Part shown: positions 7,923 to 17,341 of the stretch, in pieces | Position numbering within the stretch: the stretch's first letter is position 1 | How the letters are laid out: each line of letters starts with the position of its first letter | DNA from: Sporomusa sp. KB1 | Lineage (GTDB): Bacteria; Bacillota; Negativicutes; Sporomusales; Sporomusaceae | Assembly: GCF_007830295.1 (NCBI RefSeq) | Contig: NZ_VLKC01000002.1 | Location: 1,934,558-1,998,557 of the forward strand | Length of the DNA: 64,000 nucleotides | Direction of reading: 5' to 3' | The notes under the pieces: generated by a model | What the model saw: only the letters and a program-made list of their open reading frames with translations | The model's database searches: none | What the model was told of the DNA's origin: nothing | Program-made: the position numbers and the translations under genes

Positions 7923-10900
7923 AACCGATAACTCTCAAAATTGCTGGTCTCCACAGCTTCCGCGAGGAGCAGGAGATTCCTTTCGAACAGCTATGTGAGC
8001 TTGGTGTATTTGGAATTTTTGGACCGACAGGCAGTGGCAAATCGTCGATACTTGATGCCATGACTTTGGCGCTATATGGAAGTGTAGTTAGAGCCGGACG
8101 GCGGACGCAGGGTATATTAAATCACGCAGAAAAGCAGGTTAAAGTAGCCTTTACCTTTGCCTTAGGGCAGGGCGGCGAGCGGCGCCTTTATCGGGTCGAA
8201 CGCCGATATACCCGTAAAGATCAGGTTGCAGTGTCCAACACCTACAGCCGTCTGGTGGCAATAATGAATGAGCAGGAAGAGGTTCTTGCCGACAGGGACC
8301 GTGAGGTTACAGACCAGGTTACAACCTTGCTTGGATTGCGTGAAGAAGATTTTACCAAGGCTGTGGTGCTGCCGCAGGGCAAGTTCGCCGAATTTCTTAA
8401 TTTAGGTGGCAAGGAACGGCGTGAGATGCTGCAGCGGTTATTTTCGCTGGAACAATATGGAAATGTACTGCTAAATAAGGTCAATGAGCAATATAGAATG
8501 GTGGAAATAAGCCATATTGAAATAGAAAGCGAACAAAAGGGCCTGGGGGATGCATCTCCGGCAGCTGTCGCCACTGCCCAGGCGGTGTTGACAGTTACTA
8601 AGCAAGAGGAAACAGCCGCCTTAAAACAGTACCAGGCGGCGGAACAAGGCTATAAGGAAGCTAATGAAGTCCATAACCTGCAAAGCGAATTGAAGAAAAA
8701 AGAGACTGAGAAGGCCGCTCACCGCCAGCGCGAAGATGCGGTGAAGCAGCAGGCAGCAGTGCTGGCCGCTGCTGAAAGGGCAGCGCGGACCGCCCCGGTA
8801 CTGGAGGAGTTTTTAGCCAGTCAAATGGCTGAGCGGGCAGCTGATAAAACCAAAAGGCAAGTGCTGGGGCGGGTTAATGAGCTGTCTGAAGATTGCAAGC
8901 GGCTAAGTGCCAGCTATATAGCGGCGCAGCAATCCAGGTTAAGAAAAGAACCGGAACTGATTGAACGGCGTACAAAATTAGAAGCAGCGGTTAACCTTGA
9001 AGCTGAAGTAAATAAGTTAGCTATGGAGACAGCTGGATTAGCAAAACAACAGCAGGTGTGCCAGCAGGCCTGTCAAGCCGCCAGCCAAGCAGCCGCTGAA
9101 AAGGGCTCCTATAGCCATAAATTAACAGATAGCATTCAAAAGCTGGAGCAGCAGTTACTGTCAGCCACAATCAGCACCATACAGCGGAGTCAGGTGCAAG
9201 CCTGTATGGCGCTGGCACAGATAGTAAAGCAAAATAGGTTAGCAGCTGATAAGATAAAAAAGGAGGGCGCTGTACGCAAACAACAGTATGACGTTACCCA
9301 GAGTGCTGCCTGCAAGGCAGAAGAGCAATTACGTCAAGCTGAAATAAGGCTTAGTGAGCGGGAAACAGCGGAAGGCAAACTGACAGAAGAACAGTTAACT
9401 GCTGCGGTGGCTCAGCTTGACCAATTATTTGCTGGTGAAAAGCAGGCTGCTGCTATCCGGTTAGCCGGTGAGCTAACCGCAGGCAGTCCTTGCCCGGTAT
9501 GTGGTTCAGTAAGTCACCCTCAACCGGCAGGTGGTGGACAATATGGCGGGGGGACGCGTGACCAGGTTAAATTTGAGCAGGAGATTGCGGCTACCAAAGA
9601 GCACATTGCTAAACTAACCTTAACTTTGTCTGAGGCGAGTAAAAAAGCTGTTGTTGAGCGGCAAAGCCTTAATGAGGCCCGTACGGCAGCCGTTGCACTT
9701 ACCCAGCAGGCAGCCAGTGCCCTGGCTGAACTGGATAAAATCAGAGAAGAGTATGTTGAGGCGCAGGCGGCAGTTGCCGACGCCGATGGCCAGCTTATTG
9801 CGGCACTTCAGGCTCAAAGTATTGTTGCTTTTTTGTCTAATGAGACCGCCCTTACACAGGTAGTTGAGCTGCACCAATATATTAGCAAGCAAGATCAACT
9901 GGCTGAAAGTTTGGCCAGGCAACTGACAGACTACCGTCAGGAACAGGTAGCTTGTCAGGCTGAAATTACCTGTATTCAGCAAACTATTCAAACAGGTGAA
10001 GCGGAATTGGCGACATTGACTGCCAGGTTAGATAGTCTTACTGATCTGGTAGCAGCCAAGCGGCAAGAGCTTTTTGTGGTTACAGGGCAAATACCAGCAA
10101 GCCAACTGCGAGCCCGTACAGATCAGGCCCTCGAAACTGTGCGCCGCGAGGAGCAGGAGGCGCAAGCTGCCTATGAGCAAGCGGCTGAGGGGCTTGCTGA
10201 AGCCGAGCAGGCGCGTGCCAGTGCGGAAACTAGTTGGCAAGAAGCCGTCCTGCGGCGAGAGAAGTTGCAAGTGCGTCTAATGGCCAAGCTTAGCGAAGAG
10301 GGGTTTGCCGATAGCGAAGCTGTTAAGGCCGCCCTGTTGCCGTTAGAACGTCAGGAGGAATATCGCCAATTGCTTAAGGGGTATGCAGAGACTGAGCAGC
10401 GGCTAAGCGCCCAGTGCGAACAACTGGCAGAAACGCTTAGGGGGCGGAGTGTAACTTCGGTTGAGTGGGAGCAGCGCAAACAGGAGCTAACCCAGGCTGA
10501 AACGAACAAAAGTACAGCTATTGAGCGCCGGGTGGAGGCAGATAAGGAGTACCGTGATCTCACAGAGAAATATCAACGATGGTCACAGCTTGAGACTAGG
10601 CGGTTGGCAATTAAGGTACGCAAAGACGGCTTGCAGGCACTCAAAACGCTGCTGCGGGGTAATGTATTTATTGAGTTCCTGGCACAGGAGCAGATGGGAC
10701 TTGTGGCTTGGCAGGCATCTGAACGATTAAAAGAGATTACGCAAAATCGATATGCGCTGGAAATGAGTTCGGACGGCGGTTTTCTTATTCGCGATGATAC
10801 TAATGGTGGGGTAAAGCGTCCGGTTAGCACACTGTCAGGCGGAGAAACCTTCCAGGCTTCTCTGGCGCTGGCGTTGGCTCTGTCTGCCCAGATTCAGCTT

Positions 10901-11131
10901 AAAGGTAAGTATCCATTGGAATTTTTCTTTTTAGATGAAGGGTTTGGTTCGCTTGATCAACAGGCGCTGGATGTTGCTATGGTATCACTGGAAAAGCTGC
11001 ACATTGAGAGCTTAACCATTGGTATTATTAGCCATGTAGCTGAATTAAAGCAGCGAATGCCGCGCCGTCTGCTGGTCGAGCCGGCAGAACCGGCTGGTCG
11101 TGGCAGCCGGGTTAGTATAGAGGAGGCATAA
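7919..11131 (+). CDS. sbcC: Exonuclease SbcC (Rad50-type ATPase)
   Basis: SMC-like ATPase partner of SbcD, 1070 residues, close to the usual ~1050. The N-terminal Walker A GPTGSGKS is at 35-42. A long Gln/Glu/Ala-rich antiparallel coiled coil surrounds the zinc hook CPVC (Cys525 and Cys528), which dimerises the complex. The C-terminal signature LSGGE begins at about 972, and Walker B has Asp1006-Glu1007. Translation is coupled to sbcD by the ATGA overlap. No terminator is obvious after it. Confidence 0.95.
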   Translation: MKPITLKIAGLHSFREEQEIPFEQLCELGVFGIFGPTGSGKSSILDAMTLALYGSVVRAGRRTQGILNHAEKQVKVAFTFALGQGGERRLYRVERRYTRKDQVAVSNTYSRLVAIMNEQEEVLADRDREVTDQVTTLLGLREEDFTKAVVLPQGKFAEFLNLGGKERREMLQRLFSLEQYGNVLLNKVNEQYRMVEISHIEIESEQKGLGDASPAAVATAQAVLTVTKQEETAALKQYQAAEQGYKEANEVHNLQSELKKKETEKAAHRQREDAVKQQAAVLAAAERAARTAPVLEEFLASQMAERAADKTKRQVLGRVNELSEDCKRLSASYIAAQQSRLRKEPELIERRTKLEAAVNLEAEVNKLAMETAGLAKQQQVCQQACQAASQAAAEKGSYSHKLTDSIQKLEQQLLSATISTIQRSQVQACMALAQIVKQNRLAADKIKKEGAVRKQQYDVTQSAACKAEEQLRQAEIRLSERETAEGKLTEEQLTAAVAQLDQLFAGEKQAAAIRLAGELTAGSPCPVCGSVSHPQPAGGGQYGGGTRDQVKFEQEIAATKEHIAKLTLTLSEASKKAVVERQSLNEARTAAVALTQQAASALAELDKIREEYVEAQAAVADADGQLIAALQAQSIVAFLSNETALTQVVELHQYISKQDQLAESLARQLTDYRQEQVACQAEITCIQQTIQTGEAELATLTARLDSLTDLVAAKRQELFVVTGQIPASQLRARTDQALETVRREEQEAQAAYEQAAEGLAEAEQARASAETSWQEAVLRREKLQVRLMAKLSEEGFADSEAVKAALLPLERQEEYRQLLKGYAETEQRLSAQCEQLAETLRGRSVTSVEWEQRKQELTQAETNKSTAIERRVEADKEYRDLTEKYQRWSQLETRRLAIKVRKDGLQALKTLLRGNVFIEFLAQEQMGLVAWQASERLKEITQNRYALEMSSDGGFLIRDDTNGGVKRPVSTLSGGETFQASLALALALSAQIQLKGKYPLEFFFLDEGFGSLDQQALDVAMVSLEKLHIESLTIGIISHVAELKQRMPRRLLVEPAEPAGRGSRVSIEEA

Positions 11132-11205
11132 TAAGTTTTTCTATGGAGGATAAACTGTTTTGTTAAGAATATCTACACCGTGGCTGTCCAGGATAGCAGG
11201 CATTG

Positions 11206-11214
11206 TGTTATAAT
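11206..11214 (+). promoter_or_regulatory. Extended -10 promoter of the lipid kinase gene
   Basis: TGT directly precedes a perfect TATAAT (11209-11214), with no convincing -35. It lies about 120 bp before the lipid kinase start. The leader holds a GGCACC/GGTGCC hairpin whose function is unknown. Confidence 0.4.
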
Positions 11215-11332
11215 TTTGATAGAAAATACGAATAGTTTCGAATGGAGGCAAGGGAAAAGAAGATTTGGCACCGGTGCAGGTGCCGGCTGATGGGCAGAGG
11301 GTAGATTTTACATAACACTGGAGAGGCTATAT

Positions 11333-12217
11333 ATGAAAAAATACATATTAATATATAATCCAGTAGCAGGTGATGCCAAGTTTAAGTCTAGACTGGATGA
11401 AGTTGTGGAATACTTACAAGTGTCTGACGGGATAGTGTTGCCTTTTCGCACCAGATATCAGGAGGATATCCGGCCATTTATCAGGCAAATCAAAGAGATT
11501 GGCGCTGACGGCTTGATTGTGTCTGGTGGTGATGGCACAGTGCATCAGGTAATTAATGCGATGTTGATAGAAGATGTTGATATACCTGTTGGCATTATTC
11601 CCAGTGGAACTTGTAATGATTTTTCCAGTCATGTAAGCTTTGATAAGAATTTGTCCAGGTGTCTTAGTGCAGTCACCGGCGGGCGGTGGCGAATGGTTGA
11701 TGTGGGCAAAGTAAATGAGGAGTATTTTCTAAATGTTGCCAGTGCCGGACTGCTTACTTCGGTGGCCCATAGTGTGGATGCTTCTCTTAAAAATACTGTA
11801 GGGCGGCTGGCATATTATTTTAAGGGCTTAGGACAATTGCCTAACTTCAGGTCACTGCATGTCAAAATAACGGCAGATGGTCAGGTATTTGACGGCGATA
11901 TTCTACTGTTTCTGGTGATGAATAGTGGCATAGTGGGCAGCTTTCCTTCGTTGGCTCCAGAGGCCAGAATTGATGATGGTAAACTGGACTTATTGATTAT
12001 TAATAAATGTAGTATTCCAGAGCTTATGGGTTTGTTTATCAGTTTGTTTTCCGGGCGGCATATATTAAGCAAGCATATCCGGAATTTACAGGCCAAAGAG
12101 CTGTATATTGAATGTGATGAACCTGTAGATAGCGACCTGGATGGTGAACAGGGGCCGCTGCTGCCATTGGCTATTTCTACGGTTACGAAAAAGCTGAAGG
12201 TATTTCAACTGTCCTGA
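11333..12217 (+). CDS. Diacylglycerol/lipid kinase family protein (YegS/DgkB-like)
   Basis: Soluble lipid kinase of the diacylglycerol kinase catalytic family, 294 residues. It carries the nucleotide-binding SGGDGTVHQV motif and the GIIPSGTCNDF motif, followed by a beta-sandwich C-terminal domain ending in a DGE segment. In this family it would phosphorylate diacylglycerol or a related lipid to recycle it for phospholipid synthesis. The exact substrate is unknown. A GGAGAGG ribosome binding site supports the start. It appears to be transcribed alone or together with the Nudix gene 58 bp downstream. Confidence 0.85.
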   Translation: MKKYILIYNPVAGDAKFKSRLDEVVEYLQVSDGIVLPFRTRYQEDIRPFIRQIKEIGADGLIVSGGDGTVHQVINAMLIEDVDIPVGIIPSGTCNDFSSHVSFDKNLSRCLSAVTGGRWRMVDVGKVNEEYFLNVASAGLLTSVAHSVDASLKNTVGRLAYYFKGLGQLPNFRSLHVKITADGQVFDGDILLFLVMNSGIVGSFPSLAPEARIDDGKLDLLIINKCSIPELMGLFISLFSGRHILSKHIRNLQAKELYIECDEPVDSDLDGEQGPLLPLAISTVTKKLKVFQLS

Positions 12218-12275
12218 ACGAAAGAGGTACGTTCATCACTAAGGATAGGGCTATATACTAAAAGGGGGGACTACT

Positions 12276-12749
12276 ATGCGTTCAACAACATTGTGCTTTC
12301 CCATTCAAGGTAATCCAGCCCGGCAAATCTTACTTGGAATGAAAAAGACGGGGTTTGGCCGGGGTAAATACAATGGTTTTGGCGGTAAGCTGGAAGCTGG
12401 TGAGACGCCGCTGGGCTGCGCGGTGCGTGAGTTGGCCGAAGAGTGCGGTATTGTTGCTGAGGAGGCTGATCTCAGGCCAGCGGGTGAGTTGCTATTTATT
12501 TTCCCTGCCAATCCGGAGCTTAATCATGATGTGCATTTGTATCTGCTGTATAAGTGGCAGGGTGAGCCACAGGAAATGCAAGAAATGAAGCCAGTGTGGT
12601 TTGATGTTGCTGAGATACCTTATGCTGAGATGTGGGCAGATGACTGCTACTGGTTACCGGCTGTTCTTAAAGGAAAAAAAGTCAATGGCAAGGTGATTTT
12701 CTCTGATAACAATGAGGATGTGGATGGTATTACCATTCGCACCGAATAG
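12276..12749 (+). CDS. Nudix hydrolase, MutT/MTH1-like
   Basis: A 157-residue Nudix protein with a complete Nudix box, G-x5-E-x7-REL-x-EE-x-G, beginning at GKLEAGE. The upstream GFGRGKYNGFGG stretch resembles enzymes that hydrolyse oxidised purine nucleotides such as 8-oxo-dGTP and 2-oxo-dATP, so nucleotide-pool cleaning is the likely job. A strong AAGGGGGGA precedes the ATG. The next feature downstream is a separate promoter and T-box, so the gene ends its unit. Another Nudix substrate is possible. Confidence 0.85.
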   Translation: MRSTTLCFPIQGNPARQILLGMKKTGFGRGKYNGFGGKLEAGETPLGCAVRELAEECGIVAEEADLRPAGELLFIFPANPELNHDVHLYLLYKWQGEPQEMQEMKPVWFDVAEIPYAEMWADDCYWLPAVLKGKKVNGKVIFSDNNEDVDGITIRTE

Positions 12750-12769
12750 CCATATATATTAAAAAGTAA

Positions 12770-12799
12770 TTGACAGACAGCATGAGGGTTTGCTATACT
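12770..12799 (+). promoter_or_regulatory. Promoter of the first tryptophan T-box operon
   Basis: A perfect TTGACA (12770-12775) and TATACT (12794-12799) have an 18-bp spacer and a TGC extended -10. The same layout recurs upstream of the second T-box at 30676-30705. Confidence 0.8.
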
Positions 12800-12805
12800 T
12801 TGCTA

Positions 12806-13123
12806 TAAATATATAATGATATTGTCGATGACCAGAAAGAGTACATATGTTAGAGAGCCACAGAGAGCCAACGGTAGTGGGAGTTTGGCGCTGCTCAGCA
12901 TGTCGAATGGGCCTGGGAGATACAGTCTGAGCCGGCATAGCCGGGGTAGGCGCTGTCGGGATTCTTCCGCCGTTACCAGGAAGCAGGTATCAGATCTTTT
13001 TGTTCTCGTACCTAGTAAGCCGGGCCGATTTATCAGGCCAATTAGGGTGGCACCGCGGGTTAATGATACCCCGTCCCTTAAGTCATACAATTAACTATGT
13101 ATGATTTAAGGGATGGGGTTTTA
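12806..13123 (+). promoter_or_regulatory. T-box leader, tryptophan specifier (copy 1)
   Basis: The leader contains the AGTA bulge of stem I (about 12840), a specifier loop with GAA followed by TGG at 12908-12910 (tryptophan codon), the exact T-box AGGGTGGCACCGCGG at 13044-13058, and a long terminator stem (13069-13117) followed by Ts. Uncharged tRNA-Trp would stabilise the antiterminator, turning on the ECF genes downstream when tryptophan is scarce. The specifier call rests on alignment by eye and on the near-duplicate leader upstream of trpP. Confidence 0.9.
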
Positions 13124-13146
13124 CTATTTTTTGCGCGAATACTTTA

Positions 13147-13267
13147 GAATTGTCGATAAGCCGCCATCTGCGTTGCATCTCTTCCGGGCTTCACTCCAGC
13201 GTACGCCCGGTACGCTTGCGTTCCAGTCCTTGGAGAAGCTTAGCAGCTGACGACTTCTCGGCAATTC
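13147..13267. repeat. 121-bp palindromic repeat element, copy 1
   Basis: An element bounded by imperfect inverted ends (GAATTGTCGATAAG at the left and CTTCTCGGCAATTC at the right), with a nested AGCGTAC/GTACGCT hairpin in the middle. It is of equal length to and roughly 85% identical by eye with the copy at 31046-31166. Both copies lie between a T-box terminator and the next gene. It looks like a MITE or REP-type element; no coding potential is apparent. Confidence 0.8.
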
Positions 13268-13306
13268 CGGCATTTCATTTGTTATGGGAAAATAGAGGAG
13301 GAAGTT

Positions 13307-14176
13307 ATGATGGCTGTGAATTTTGAACATTTTTCTTACGCTTATCCGAACAGTGATGTGGTTCTTGATGATATTACCATGGCGATTCCTGAAGGTTCAT
13401 TTACCGTTATTACTGGCCCTAGCGGGGCAGGCAAAACTAGTTTGGCGCTGGCGATAGCCGGTGTGGTTCCCCATTATTTTGGGGGGCGGCAGGGAGGCTC
13501 TGTGCAGGTTGGTGGCGTTATCTCCGCCCAAAGCAGTATGGGCGAACTGGCTAAGCAAGTAGGTACTGTATTGGCTGATTACGAAAGTCAGCTGGTGGCA
13601 TTAACGGTAGCAGAAGAAGTAGCATTTGGTCTGGAGACTTCCGGCTTTGGCCGGAGTGAGATTGCCGAACGGGTTAATCAGGCGCTGGCACTGGTGGGGC
13701 TGGCTGGGTTAGAGGATCGTGAGGTGGCCGGGTTGTCAGGCGGCCAGAAGCAGCGGTTGGCGATTGCCGCTGTGCTTGTTACCGCTCCAGAGATATTGGT
13801 TCTTGATGAACCGGCTTCGGCGCTTGACCCGGAAGGGGCAGCCGGGATTTATGAGCTGCTGTATAAGCTTAATTGCCAGGGGAAAACAGTGGTTGTTGTG
13901 GAACATCAACTGGCGCGCGTATTACCGTATGCCAGCCAGGTTGTTGTTTTGCAGGCAGGTCATCTGCAATTCGCAGGTAACCTGGAACAGACGCTAGCAT
14001 TTATGTGGGAGCAACCGGCGCTTAAGTTGGGCGTACCGCCACTATGGGTCATTAAATTGACCATGGAAGAACAGACAGGACTAACCTTAACTGCTTGGAA
14101 AAGTGAAGACGAAGCAGCCGCAGAACTGAACAAACTGATGCGAACGTGCGCAGAAGGAGTGGCCAAAAGTGCCTGA
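13307..14176 (+). CDS. ecfA1: ECF transporter ATP-binding protein A1
   Basis: First ATPase of an energy-coupling-factor importer module, 289 residues. It shows Walker A GPSGAGKTS, signature LSGGQKQR, Walker B ILVLDEPASALDP and the switch His in VVEHQL. It follows the T-box leader directly, with GGAGG at 13297-13301. Either ATG at 13307 or 13310 could start it. It overlaps the second ATPase gene by 8 bp. With no S component adjacent and a tryptophan T-box upstream, tryptophan uptake is the inferred role. Confidence 0.9.
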   Translation: MMAVNFEHFSYAYPNSDVVLDDITMAIPEGSFTVITGPSGAGKTSLALAIAGVVPHYFGGRQGGSVQVGGVISAQSSMGELAKQVGTVLADYESQLVALTVAEEVAFGLETSGFGRSEIAERVNQALALVGLAGLEDREVAGLSGGQKQRLAIAAVLVTAPEILVLDEPASALDPEGAAGIYELLYKLNCQGKTVVVVEHQLARVLPYASQVVVLQAGHLQFAGNLEQTLAFMWEQPALKLGVPPLWVIKLTMEEQTGLTLTAWKSEDEAAAELNKLMRTCAEGVAKSA

Positions 14177-15002
14177 AACACTTTTAGATATACAAAAATT
14201 AGTTTTTACCTATAAAAATTCCGAACAAACGCTGAATGAAGTGGACTTTGCCGTCAATGTCGGTGAATTTGTAGCATTAGTTGGGCGCAACGGCAGTGGG
14301 AAGACAACACTTACCCGTTTGGCGATGTCATTGATAAAGCCGGCCAGTGGAAAAATTACCTTTCAGGGGCAAAACACGGCAGCCATGACACCTGCTGATA
14401 TGGCCCGCAGTATTGGTTATGTTTTTCAAAACCCTGATAGGCAGATTTTCCATGATACTGTTGCCAAGGAAGTAGCTTACGGTCCGCAACAGCTTGGATT
14501 TGCTCCTGAGGCACTGAGCCAGTCGGTGGCATGGGCGCTTAGAATGACCGGTCTGACAGAACTGGCCGACAGTTTTCCGCGTTTGCTCAGCCGGGGACAA
14601 AAGCAAAAAGTAGCTATTGCGTCAGCCATTGCCATGCAGCCCAAAATGCTCATTCTGGATGAGCCTACCAGCGGGCAGGACCCTTGGGACGGACATAACT
14701 TGATGGAGCTGTTAAACAGCCTAAATCAGCAAGGTATTACCATAATTCTGGTTACCCATGACATGGAACTTATTGCTAAATATGCAACTAGGGCTGCTGT
14801 GCTTGATCGGGGGCTAAAAGTATTTGATGGTACGCCATCAGAGTTGTTTTCTGGCAGTCGCGATATCGCTGCCTGGGGTTTACTGCCGCCAACAGCTGTT
14901 GCGCTTGGTCAGCAGTTGGCTGGTGTAAATGCACAAAATGCGGCTGAGTTAGTCAAGCTGGTTATGTCAACAATTAAAGAGAGGGGTGAAGGCTATGCCT
15001 AA
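14169..15002 (+). CDS. ecfA2: ECF transporter ATP-binding protein A2
   Basis: Second ATPase of the ECF module, 277 residues. It has Walker A GRNGSGKTT, Walker B MLILDEPTSGQDP and switch His in VTHDM. The ABC signature reads LSRGQ rather than LSGGQ, a modest deviation at a conserved glycine. The Q-loop segment VFQNPDRQIF is typical of ECF A subunits. It starts inside the A1 stop region and overlaps the T-subunit gene by 8 bp, so all three subunits are translationally coupled. Confidence 0.9.
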   Translation: MPETLLDIQKLVFTYKNSEQTLNEVDFAVNVGEFVALVGRNGSGKTTLTRLAMSLIKPASGKITFQGQNTAAMTPADMARSIGYVFQNPDRQIFHDTVAKEVAYGPQQLGFAPEALSQSVAWALRMTGLTELADSFPRLLSRGQKQKVAIASAIAMQPKMLILDEPTSGQDPWDGHNLMELLNSLNQQGITIILVTHDMELIAKYATRAAVLDRGLKVFDGTPSELFSGSRDIAAWGLLPPTAVALGQQLAGVNAQNAAELVKLVMSTIKERGEGYA

Positions 15003-15666
15003 ACTTGCGCCGCTCACCAAACTCATTTTTACAGCTGTCGTATCGGTATGGGCGTTACTCATTCCTACGCTAACAGGCCAAATTGCATTGGTTGTTGGTC
15101 AACTGCTGCTACTGGGACTTTATCGCCCCTTAGGTAAGCATTGGCAGGCGGTTAGTGGATTGGCACTATTTGCCGGCCTGTTGGTAGCTATTCAATATGT
15201 GTTTGGCAGTAGCCTGGAGTTTTCATTGATGTCCGGCTTTAAGATGCTTGCGATGTCGCTAGTATTTGTCTTTATGTTAGCTACCACCCGGTTGCAGGAC
15301 TTGACAGCTGCGCTGGTTAGTCAGTGCCGGATACCTTATGAATATGCTTTTATGTTTACTTCAGCATTACGGTTTGTGCCTGATTTCCTTGAAGAGAGTA
15401 AGGCTGTGCGCGAAGCGCAGGCTTGTCGCGGTTATGTTTTTCGCGGTAATCCGGTAAAACGGCTCATGGATTATATAGCCATTGTTGAGCCATTGGTTTT
15501 GCGGGCCATTTCCCGGTCGGAAACTATGGCCATGAGCCTGGAACTGCGGGGGTTTGGCCGCAAAGGACGACGGCAGTTTACTGCCGATGTAGCGCTCAGC
15601 CGCCCTGATTATGCCGCTATGTTGTTTATGCTGCTGCTGACGATTGGTTTGACGATTGTACGATAA
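14995..15666 (+). CDS. ecfT: ECF transporter transmembrane protein EcfT
   Basis: Membrane scaffold subunit linking the two ATPases to a substrate-binding S component, 223 residues, with hydrophobic segments in the N-terminal half and near the C-terminus. The two coupling-helix motifs are visible as ACRGY and ELRGFG, matching the family's A-R-G pattern. I chose the ATG at 14995, which follows AGAGGGG; a GTG at 14986 is in frame but lies within the ribosome binding site. A terminator follows at 15674. No S-component gene is present here; trpP at 31207 is the best candidate partner. Confidence 0.88.
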   Translation: MPKLAPLTKLIFTAVVSVWALLIPTLTGQIALVVGQLLLLGLYRPLGKHWQAVSGLALFAGLLVAIQYVFGSSLEFSLMSGFKMLAMSLVFVFMLATTRLQDLTAALVSQCRIPYEYAFMFTSALRFVPDFLEESKAVREAQACRGYVFRGNPVKRLMDYIAIVEPLVLRAISRSETMAMSLELRGFGRKGRRQFTADVALSRPDYAAMLFMLLLTIGLTIVR

Positions 15667-15673
15667 TTTGTGA

Positions 15674-15707
15674 TAGTTGTTGCCACAAGCGGCAGCAACT
15701 ATTTTTT
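15674..15707 (+). terminator. Terminator after ecfT
   Basis: An 11-bp stem (15674-15684 with 15691-15701, one G-T pair) and 6-nt loop are followed by six Ts. Confidence 0.85.
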
Positions 15708-15846
15708 GTAAGGACATGAAGGAAAAATGTACATGTAGCAGAATATAATACCAAATATCAATCATTAATGATTGCATTGACCCCGTTATTTTGGGGAACA
15801 ATTTAAAAACTACCAATTTATTCAAATAGGAGAGGAGTTTTCAGCA

Positions 15847-17079
15847 ATGGCCCTGATTAACGAGAATTATCTTAAATTGCAAGGAAGCTATTTATTTGCT
15901 GAAATAGCACGGCGTATAACCAAATTCAAGGAAGATAATCCCAGTGCCGATGTTATCAGACTCGGAATTGGCGATGTTACCCGACCGCTGCCTGAGGCTG
16001 TAATTAAGGGGCTGCACATGGCCGTTGATGAAATGGCTGATGTTAAGACCTTCCGCGGCTATGGCCCTGAGCAAGGCTATCAGTTCCTTATTGAGAAAAT
16101 CATTGCTACTGACTATCAATCACTGGGTGTGAGCCTGGATGTGGATGAGCTATTTGTTAGTGATGGTTCCAAAAGTGATGTCGGTAATATTCAGGAAATC
16201 TTTGGTGTGAACAACCGAGTAGCTATTACTGATCCGGTATATCCGGTTTACCTGGATACTAATGTTATGGCTGGACGCACTGGCGACTTGGTCAATGGTA
16301 AATTCGCCGGTGTGACCTACTTGACTTGTAATGCCGAAAACAATTTTACCCCAGCGTTACCGGAGGAGAAGGTAGATATCATTTATCTTTGCTTCCCCAA
16401 TAATCCCACAGGCACGACGCTGCCTAAGGAAGAACTAAAAAAATGGGTGGATTATGCTAAAGCCAATGGGGCTATTATTCTCTATGATGCCGCTTATGAA
16501 GCCTACATCCAGGAACCAGGCATTCCCCATAGTATTTATGAAATTGAAGGCGCAAAAGAGGTGGCTATTGAGTTTAGAACCTTCTCCAAAAATGCTGGTT
16601 TTACCGGCACGCGTTGTGCTTTTACTGTCGTACCTAAGACTGTTTTGGCAGCCACTAAAGATGGTGGTCAATATCCTCTGAATAAGCTATGGAATCGCCG
16701 CCAGACCACTAAGTTTAATGGCGTGCCGTACATTATCCAACGGGGAGCGGAGGCTGTATATACGCCAGAAGGCCAGCAGCAGATTAAAGCGCTTATTAAC
16801 TACTATATGGATAATGCCAAAACCATCCGGGAAGGATTAAAAAGTATCGGGTTAGATGTTTTTGGTGGTGTTAATGCACCCTACATTTGGCTCAAAACGC
16901 CGCCAGGCTACGATTCATGGTCATTTTTTGATAAGCTTCTGAATGAAGCTAACATTGTCGGCACCCCGGGAGCTGGTTTTGGCCCGGCTGGCGAGGGTTA
17001 CTTCCGGCTTACCGCCTTCGGTAGTCAAGAAAGTACCCAGGAAGCGATTGACCGTATTAAAACTAAGTTGAGTTTATAA
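15847..17079 (+). CDS. dapL: LL-diaminopimelate aminotransferase
   Basis: PLP enzyme converting tetrahydrodipicolinate directly to LL-diaminopimelate, a short route to peptidoglycan meso-DAP and lysine. Length is 410 residues, exactly typical of DapL. It shows FPNNPTG, the PLP-lysine segment [14 protein letters not shown] and the family-specific N-terminal [20 protein letters not shown] precedes the ATG. It stands alone, with terminators before and after. Confusion with other class I aminotransferases is unlikely given the length and motifs. Confidence 0.95.
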   Translation: MALINENYLKLQGSYLFAEIARRITKFKEDNPSADVIRLGIGDVTRPLPEAVIKGLHMAVDEMADVKTFRGYGPEQGYQFLIEKIIATDYQSLGVSLDVDELFVSDGSKSDVGNIQEIFGVNNRVAITDPVYPVYLDTNVMAGRTGDLVNGKFAGVTYLTCNAENNFTPALPEEKVDIIYLCFPNNPTGTTLPKEELKKWVDYAKANGAIILYDAAYEAYIQEPGIPHSIYEIEGAKEVAIEFRTFSKNAGFTGTRCAFTVVPKTVLAATKDGGQYPLNKLWNRRQTTKFNGVPYIIQRGAEAVYTPEGQQQIKALINYYMDNAKTIREGLKSIGLDVFGGVNAPYIWLKTPPGYDSWSFFDKLLNEANIVGTPGAGFGPAGEGYFRLTAFGSQESTQEAIDRIKTKLSL

Positions 17080-17119
17080 GACCTAAAGCAGGGGGATAGT
17101 TCTTGTGCTTCGTTTGGTG

Positions 17120-17150
17120 AAGCAGGAGAATATTCTTCCTGCTTTCTTTA
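17120..17150 (+). terminator. Probable terminator after dapL
   Basis: An 8-bp stem (17120-17127 with 17137-17144), extendable by GAAT/ATTC across the loop, is followed by a short T-rich run. Confidence 0.6.
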
Positions 17151-17244
17151 GATCCCCAAGCGGCCGAGCTTTTGGTAAAGGTAAAACAATCGCAAGAAAA
17201 ATATCGTATAGCGAGAAAATATTTTGCGTCGGGATAAAAAAAGA

Positions 17245-17273
17245 TTGACAAAGAATCAGGAACGTAATACTAT
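17245..17273 (+). promoter_or_regulatory. Promoter of the ferrous iron locus
   Basis: A perfect TTGACA (17245-17250) and TACTAT (17268-17273) are separated by exactly 17 bp. The expected start near 17280 lies inside the Fur-box-like palindrome. Confidence 0.75.
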
Positions 17274-17278
17274 TAAAT

Positions 17279-17293
17279 TGAGAATGATTCTCG
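17279..17293. promoter_or_regulatory. Fur-box-like operator
   Basis: TGAGAAT-G-ATTCTCG is nearly the 7-1-7 inverted repeat bound by Fur in Firmicutes. It is nested in a larger palindrome, TATTAAATTG (17271-17280) with CAATTTAATA (17298-17307), overlapping the predicted transcription start. Repression when iron is replete is inferred. Confidence 0.75.
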
Positions 17294-17341
17294 ATATCAA
17301 TTTAATAGCTTTAAAAATAGAGGGGCGTTTGGGGTGAAATT

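Noticed and set aside
12803..13094. Open frames of about 90 codons on both strands over the first T-box (similar ones at 30713-31038)
   Set aside because: They are explained by the conserved RNA leader sequence, which repeats at the second T-box; no ribosome binding sites.
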